Shown: positions 58,444 to 64,000 of the stretch, in pieces
How positions within the stretch are numbered: position 1 is the stretch's first letter
Layout: each line of letters starts with the position of its first letter
Source: Flammulina velutipes
Lineage: Eukaryota; Basidiomycota; Agaricomycetes; Agaricales; Physalacriaceae
NCBI GenBank assembly: GCA_011800155.1
Contig: CM022372.1
Location: 1,240,001-1,304,000 of the forward strand
DNA length: 64,000 nt
Direction: 5' to 3'
Translations under genes and position numbers: made by a program
The notes under the pieces: generated by a model
What the model was told of the DNA's origin: nothing
The model's database searches: none
Seen by the model: the letters and a program-made list of their open reading frames with translations, nothing else

Positions 58444-60520
58444 ATGCAAAACCAGAACTCGACCTATCTTATTGCTTTCGCTCTCGCCATCGGCTTCTAT
58501 GTCGTCAAGTTTCTTCGCGAGACTAGCTCCCGCCACCGCCTTCTCCCTCCAGGACCGCCCCTCGAGGCTATCTTCGGGAATGCCAGAATCTTCCCTCGTA
58601 GCCGCCCTCACATCCAGTTTTCCTCTTGGGGTATGTGACAGAGTACTCTTTGTCAGTCTGTTATGGTACTGATTCGCCTCAGCCAAACAATACGGCGACG
58701 TATTCTCTCTAAAAGTGTTCGACAAGACAATGATCGTCTTGAACTCCCCTACCGCTGTTCGCGAGGTCTTTGAAAAGCACGGTAATGCCTGCTCAAACCG
58801 CCCTAGCTCCGTCATAGCGGACATGGTAACACCTCACAACATGAACCTCGGAACTGGGCGTTTTGGTACGACTAGTTTGAGATAGGTCAAGCCTGAAGTT
58901 GTTGATCCGTTTGTATAGCGAATGCTACCTGGAAGGCGCTGCGCAAGTCGGCTGGTCAGTTCGTTAACGCGCAGAACATGCGCAGACACCAGCCCTACCA
59001 ATATGCGGAAGCTACCCAATTCATGTGGGACGTCCTACACAAGCCGGATGTAAGAATATCATTGTGGCTAGAGCATACCCTTTCTTACACGTCTTTCATA
59101 GGGGTGGTATGAACATATCCAGCGGTTCACCACGTCCTACTTCCTCGGCGTCATCTACGGCAAGCGCACCCCACACCTCACTTCTCCCGACTGCGCAGAT
59201 TTCTTGCATGTCCAGCCTCGTTTCATGCACGCCCTAGAACTGGGCACCATGCCTCCTGTCGATATCTTCCCCCTCTTAAAATACGTTCCCGCTCGATTTG
59301 CGCCTTGGAAGAGGGAGGTCAATGAAATCCGCCATCTCCAGGAGACTCTGTACGGGCGGCTCCTCTCTGACGTTGAGGACCGCATGAAGGAAGGGATCTT
59401 GCTTGACGTCTTCATGGAGAAGGCCATCCAGAATGCGGACGAGTGGGGGCTGAACCGGGAAATGTTAATGTGAATTTTGGGTTCCTCTTTCTATTGCTCT
59501 CTAGCGAGATAATTGATAATTGATTCTATGCTAAGGAATCTTGGTGGTACTCTCCTTGAAGGCTCCGACACATCGTCTGCGACGATGCAGTATATTATTA
59601 TGCTACTTGTTGCGTTCCCACATGTGCAGGCCAAGTTGCATTCCGAGATCGATGAGTTCGTTAGCTCGCATAGGGCTCCTCGGTGGGATGATATTCCCAA
59701 CCTTCCATACATGGCTGCCTTCATCGAAGAGGTCAGTCGTAGTCCTTCCCATACCGTCACACCTTCTCAACATTTTCATTCATAGGCTCAACGCTTCCGA
59801 CCGGTAGCCAACCTCGGATTACCACATGAGATGGTTCACGACGAGATCATCAATGGCCAACTCTACCCAAAGGATGCTGTTCTATTCATGAACCTCTGTG
59901 CGTGAAAGGGTTTCTCTAATTGACATTGATACATGCACTCATGTTTGTAGACCATATCTTCTCGGACGAGAAGTACTTTGACCGTCCGCACGAGTTCATG
60001 CCTGAGCGGTTCCTCAATAACTCATTCGGCGTCAAGCCAGAGGTAGCCGACGATCCTGCTCGAAGAGATAACCTTCTGTTTGGAGCTGGAAAGCGTGTTT
60101 GTCCCGGCATTATCTTCGCAAAGACGTCCTTGGTATGTATTTATCTCAGTCTAGTTAAGCTTCGCATAATTGTTTCTAACATTATGAACTCTAAAGCAAC
60201 TGCTCACAATGAGTGTCGTCTGGGCATTCAATCTCAGGAAGGCCGTTGATCGTGTTACGGGGAAGGAAGTTCCTCTCGATATGAACAATATCGCCTCTGT
60301 GCGCCCGCTTCGTCCTCTCCAACATTTTCGTCCTAACATTAGTGTTTTCAAGGGCATCACGGCGACCCCGCTCAAGTTCAACTGTACCATCGAGCCGCGG
60401 TCCCAGGCTCATGTTGAGTTGATAAATAATCAATTTTATTCCGTCGCTGAGCATCTGAGGCCTTATGAATACACTGTCTCCGATGCGGATAGAGCTTTCA
60501 ATACGCGCTACAGGGATTAA
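58444..60520 (+). CDS. cytochrome P450 monooxygenase
   Basis: A full microsomal P450 in about eight exons. MQNQNSTYLIAFALAIGFYVV is the N-terminal membrane anchor, followed by LLPPGPP. Then QYGDVFSLKVFDKTMIVLNS, the I-helix GGTLLEGSDTSSATM (G-S-D-T-S oxygen-activation motif), the K-helix E-A-Q-R (ExxR), RFRPVANLGLPH, and FMPERF. The heme loop FGAGKRVCPG carries the Cys ligand, followed by LRPYEY and a tail ending AFNTRYRD. It oxidises an unknown substrate in the ER membrane with NADPH-P450 reductase. A proper CYP family number needs sequence comparison. It is followed on the same strand by an SDR 744 bp away. Confidence 0.95.
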
Positions 60521-61263
60521 AATTTCCTAGAATTTTATTTTTTAGTTACCGATTAGAAGCTACATAGATGGACCATGTCTTATCTTTTATAGTTTGAATG
60601 GTTGTTGCGCCACAGACGGATGATCAATCAGATTGTATCCAAATTGAGACAAGGCGTAAATGCAAATTTAATCAGTGAATACAATAATCTAAGCAGTGGT
60701 ATGGTATGGAAATGGTGTAAGTAATGTAAAACATGAAGATAGCAATGATGATGAAAGAAAACTTTGGTATTGACCTAGAAATCAGTCAATATCTGGAGTG
60801 AAGCAAAGTCTGTTCACGACGTACTACAATGCCAACACTCGCTGGGTTTTGAGAAGCTCGGTGGTGTGGGTTAAGTCAAGCAGATATCTTGAACTGCGAC
60901 GTGATGACTTCCAAAGGGTCAGCGTTTGATGCGTCTGACAAAATAGATAACACACAGTTTGATCTTCGTCAGCGCATCCGAAATCTTTTAGAGCGATAAT
61001 GTTATTTTGAGGATTGGTCTGTTCGACCATAGGTGTATTCAACAGCACCGAGAAAGTCCGAGAAAGGGACGTCAAGTAGGTGGAACGGGCAGCTGTTGTT
61101 GAAGGCATGAAGGACGATGATTAGACCGGCTTCCCATCATCGTGGTGCTTTATATAGGTCGCCACCGACGTCATTCCGATCGGGATGACTCGGGTCTCGG
61201 ACCGGGAACACTTCGATAAAACGACGTTCTCCGATCTCGGGCACCCCAGGTTTACCCCAGACA
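60521..61263. other. intergenic; one small minus frame
   Basis: Nothing recognised. A 94-codon frame on the minus strand (60824-61108, MPSTTAARSTYLTSLSRTFS at the start) has no domain. The promoter of the SDR at 61264 lies at the right. Confidence 0.4.
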
Positions 61264-62313
61264 ATGTCGGGAAAGACTGCGGTTATTACTGGCGCGTCGT
61301 CTGGAATTGGCAGGTCGACTGCTGTAGCACTGTCGCAGGCAGGATGGAACGTTGTCCTTGCTGCCCGGCGAGCAGACGCGCTTGCTGAAACCGTTAAACT
61401 CTGTGCCAATCCCGACGCGTGTTTGGCGCTGGCGGGTGATGTCACAGATGATATATTCGTCGGAGATCTCTTCGCGAGATCCGTGGAGAAATTTGGTACG
61501 TCAATGTACTGTCGTCATGGAACTATTCACTGAGCTTGGCACTAGGGCGCGTGGACATGCTCTTCAATGCAAGTTTCCCATTCATCTAGGAATTAAATCA
61601 CTCATGAAATGCCTCTAGAACGCAGGCGTAAACTCGCCTCAAGTTAACATCGAGGAAGTCTCAACGGAGACTTTCAAACGCGTTATCGATGTCAATCTGA
61701 TCGGCCCATTCATTTGCACGCGTGAGGCGTTCAAGACCTTCAAAGCCCAGAAGCCCCCTGGAGGTAACTAAAATCAATCACTCCTCGAACGCTAATCTCA
61801 TCAAATTTAGGTCGTATAATCAATAGCGGTTCCCTCTCGGCGCACGTACCCCGTCCGTTCTCGTACCCGTATAGCTCCTCGAAGCACGCGATAACGGGTA
61901 ATTGATGGCCTCGATGCTTTCGCTTTCAATCTCACGTCACCCAGGACTCACTAAATGCACGTCGTTGGATGGACGGCCGCATAACATTACCTGCACCCAG
62001 ATTGACATCGGTTAGCAGTCGAGGCTGAAGCCACGCGCATCCAAACTGATCCCCGTCCTATTAGGAAACGCGCACACTGAGCTTTCTGACAGACTTAGCA
62101 AAGGCGCTATTCAGCCTGACGGAAGTCGCGTCCCAGAAGCAATGATCGACGTCCAACACGTCGCAGACACCATTCTTCACATAGCAGCTTTGCCGAATGA
62201 CGTGACGATCCTGGAAATTACAATCATGTACGTGTCTCTTTGAAGATAAACTGATAGCGCTGTCCTCACTAAATAATAGGCCTACGAAAGCACCATATGT
62301 TGGACGTGGGTAG
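61264..62313 (+). CDS. short-chain dehydrogenase/reductase (second copy type)
   Basis: An NAD(P)-binding SDR of about 260 aa. It begins [20 protein letters not shown] with the TGxxxGIG motif and continues [10 protein letters not shown] (Arg after strand 2 favours NADP). After an intron it has GRVDMLFN, then [10 protein letters not shown] across an apparent GC-AG intron (61569-61618). Next are [45 protein letters not shown] (Ser and YxxxK catalytic residues), [17 protein letters not shown] and [14 protein letters not shown]. The last exon [10 protein letters not shown] ends in a stop at 62311-62313. Substrate unknown. It is distinct from the SDR at 5059 in cofactor pocket residues and the C-terminal segment. 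Confidence 0.9.
61569..61618 (+). other. apparent GC-AG intron in the SDR gene
   Basis: The intron starts gcaagt and ends tctag, 50 nt. Removing it joins LFN to NAGV, restoring the SDR N-A-G motif. No GT donor nearby keeps this frame. Confidence 0.75.
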
Positions 62314-62509
62314 TAAGGTAGCGTAGCGCCACAAATGACATACTGTATGTAAACGATCTTCAAATAACATGTACTTCCATTTCATGCCTACACTGGAAAA
62401 ATAATGTGATACACCGCGATGACAATAATAATATAGAAAGTGCATAAGAGATACAGGCTGTCCATGAATGTGACCAAAAAGAACACGACAAGGCGAGAAG
62501 AGATTGGGA

Positions 62510-64000
62510 TCAACTGGAGGAAGAAAGCTTGGATGGTTGGCTCAACCATCCACCAGCCTCCCAGTTGCATCCATGATGATACATATCGGACTGTCGCTGC
62601 GCCGGGTTAGTGATACCACTCAAAACGACCGCGAGCCTAGAGAAGTTTATCGGCTTCAGAATCCATCCATCCATTCCGCTATCCGTCAACTTGTCCCTCT
62701 GTTGCTCCGCACACGACGCCGACACAGCGAAAATCGGGATCCGTCCATTCAGCAACCCCGACGCACGACATGACGGCCCAGACGCCCGCTCCACTTCCCG
62801 AATCTTTCGACTAGCTTCATACCCATCCAGAATGGGCATATTAAGATCCATGAGGATGCAATCAAACTCCCTATCCAGCTTTATATGATCAAGCGCCTCT
62901 TGCCCATTCATGGTGTTCACGACGTTGTGGCCACTCGACGATAGTCGCTTGGCAAGTATCTTTTGATTCATGATGTTGTCCTATTCACCGTAAGCTCAGA
63001 TGGTTTCGACTCTCTAGGCTACGATCTCACCTCGACGATCAATATGCGTAGATAGGCTAGATGTGCGGGAGTTGGTGTGTCCGTGATACTTTCGATGTTT
63101 GCGGACTTTTCCAGTATTGTCGTCGAAAGACTGCGTTTCATCCTCGCTGAAGGAACATTCGTATCGAATTCACCAATCTTGACTGGACGAAGGGGGACGC
63201 CAGAATCAGTGACATCGATACCTCCAGACCGCATCGATGCTGCTGGAGAACTAGCCGACGCACGCTCAGGCGGTGCCGGGGATGATGGCACTGGTGACAT
63301 ATGGTTAGAAGAGAGTGCCTCCACTAACGAGTCAATCTCATTGGCCGATTTCTTGCTGTTGAAAGATCGCAATTGGAGGGAAGACCGGGAAGATTGCTTG
63401 GACGATGTTGTGGACACGGAGCGCTCCGCTGGTAACGTCAAAGGAATGAGGAATGAGAATCGGCTTCCTTCATCGACCTTGGAGTCAACACGAAGTTGGC
63501 CCCCTAGCTGTTCCACGATCCGAGCAACGACGGCGAGACCAAGGCCTGCTCGAATAAGTAAAAAGGCAAATCTAAACGATAACTACACTCACCGACGCCG
63601 ACTTCAGCTGTATGCGGCTGCGAGGACTCGACCTGCTCGAATTCGCGGAAGATACTTTCAAGTTTGGACGTTGATATACCACAGCCTGTATCCGCGATGA
63701 CTATTTCTACCGCGATGTGCTCCTCATCTCGAAGCCCTTCTGGTTCTTGAAAAGGCGTGCAGCGAAGTGTGATAGAGCCTGAGGTCGTGTATTTCACTAG
63801 TTCCAGCATCAGTCTATTGCAGCTAGGCTGGCTTCAAGTATATATCTCACATGCATTGGCGGTAAGATTTTGAACCACTGTCTGGATCTTCTTCGAATCC
63901 CCGATGACATTCAATGGAGTGGAAGCTATGTCGAGGTGGAAGTCGATGGACCGTCGTTGAGCCTCGTGTTGGTATGAGCTGACTGCCTCCCGGATACTCT
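62510..64000 (-). CDS. hybrid histidine kinase, C-terminal part (cut by window end)
   Basis: The gene enters from beyond base 64000 and ends at 62510. Read on the minus strand it gives SIRE.. QTVVQNLTANA (N box), after an intron YTTSGSITLRCTPFQ, VIADTGCGISTSKLESIFREFEQVESSQPHT (G1/F box), LGLAVVARIVEQLGGQLRVDSKVDEGSRFSF (G2), then a long Ser-rich linker of about 130 residues. The receiver domain follows: ILIVEDN with MNQKILAKRL, CILMDLNMPILDG (the phosphorylated Asp in L-M-D-L-N-M-P), and VSASCAEQ..MDGWILKPI (Thr/Ser and Lys). It is a fungal two-component sensor; the H box and sensor are outside the window. Confidence 0.93.

Overview
The window is a gene-dense stretch of a filamentous basidiomycete nuclear genome, most likely an Agaricomycete mushroom-type fungus. 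The evidence is frequent GT-AG introns of roughly 47-60 nt, short intergenic gaps, basidiomycete-type families (DUF6593, an HNH-nuclease-like protein, a DUF2235 hydrolase, a TALE homeodomain with a W-M-I-N-A-R-R-R helix 3), and fungal-specific genes (RTT109, an ENA-type P-ATPase, a Nud1/Cdc11-like scaffold). Gene models were spliced by eye, so most coordinates span introns.

Layout. 1-6.1 kb: 3' part of an ENA-type Na+/K+ P-type ATPase (+), COQ5 methyltransferase (-), a 2H phosphoesterase protein (+) and a short-chain dehydrogenase (+). 6.7-14.2 kb: an unknown protein (+), then a minus-strand run of RPS20/uS10, a DUF2235 hydrolase, a small Cys-rich protein, an unknown protein and cytosolic tryptophanyl-tRNA synthetase. 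14.3-24 kb: cullin-1 (divergent from WRS1), the histone acetyltransferase RTT109, a Ser/Pro-rich coiled-coil protein (-) and the pre-rRNA processing factor FCF2. 24-32.6 kb: a large many-intron ABCC transporter (-), a GNAT acetyltransferase (-) and a Sec14-type lipid transfer protein (+). 34.6-41.8 kb: a TALE homeodomain factor and a Nud1/Cdc11-like LRR scaffold.

The stretch 41.8-46.4 kb is gene-poor. It is followed by a doubtful minus-strand ORF, a Vip1-like RRM protein, a DUF6593 protein with a polyglycine tail, an HNH-nuclease-like gene that does not read cleanly, a small PHD-finger protein, a secreted thaumatin-like protein, a SAP-like protein of unknown role, a cytochrome P450, a second short-chain dehydrogenase, and the C-terminal half of a hybrid histidine kinase that runs off the right edge.

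Most genes are unrelated housekeeping or regulatory genes. I see no convincing operon-like or biosynthetic cluster; P450 plus SDR (58.4-62.3 kb) is the only weak candidate. The most interesting signals are structural. Three genes carry 12-13 nt microexons that sit inside the diagnostic motif of their family. One SDR intron appears to be GC-AG. One perfect-looking inverted repeat lies in a promoter with a telomere-repeat-like box. A few small proteins (Cys-rich putative lipidated protein, PHD protein, 33-aa ORF) only become visible after splicing or by reading short frames.
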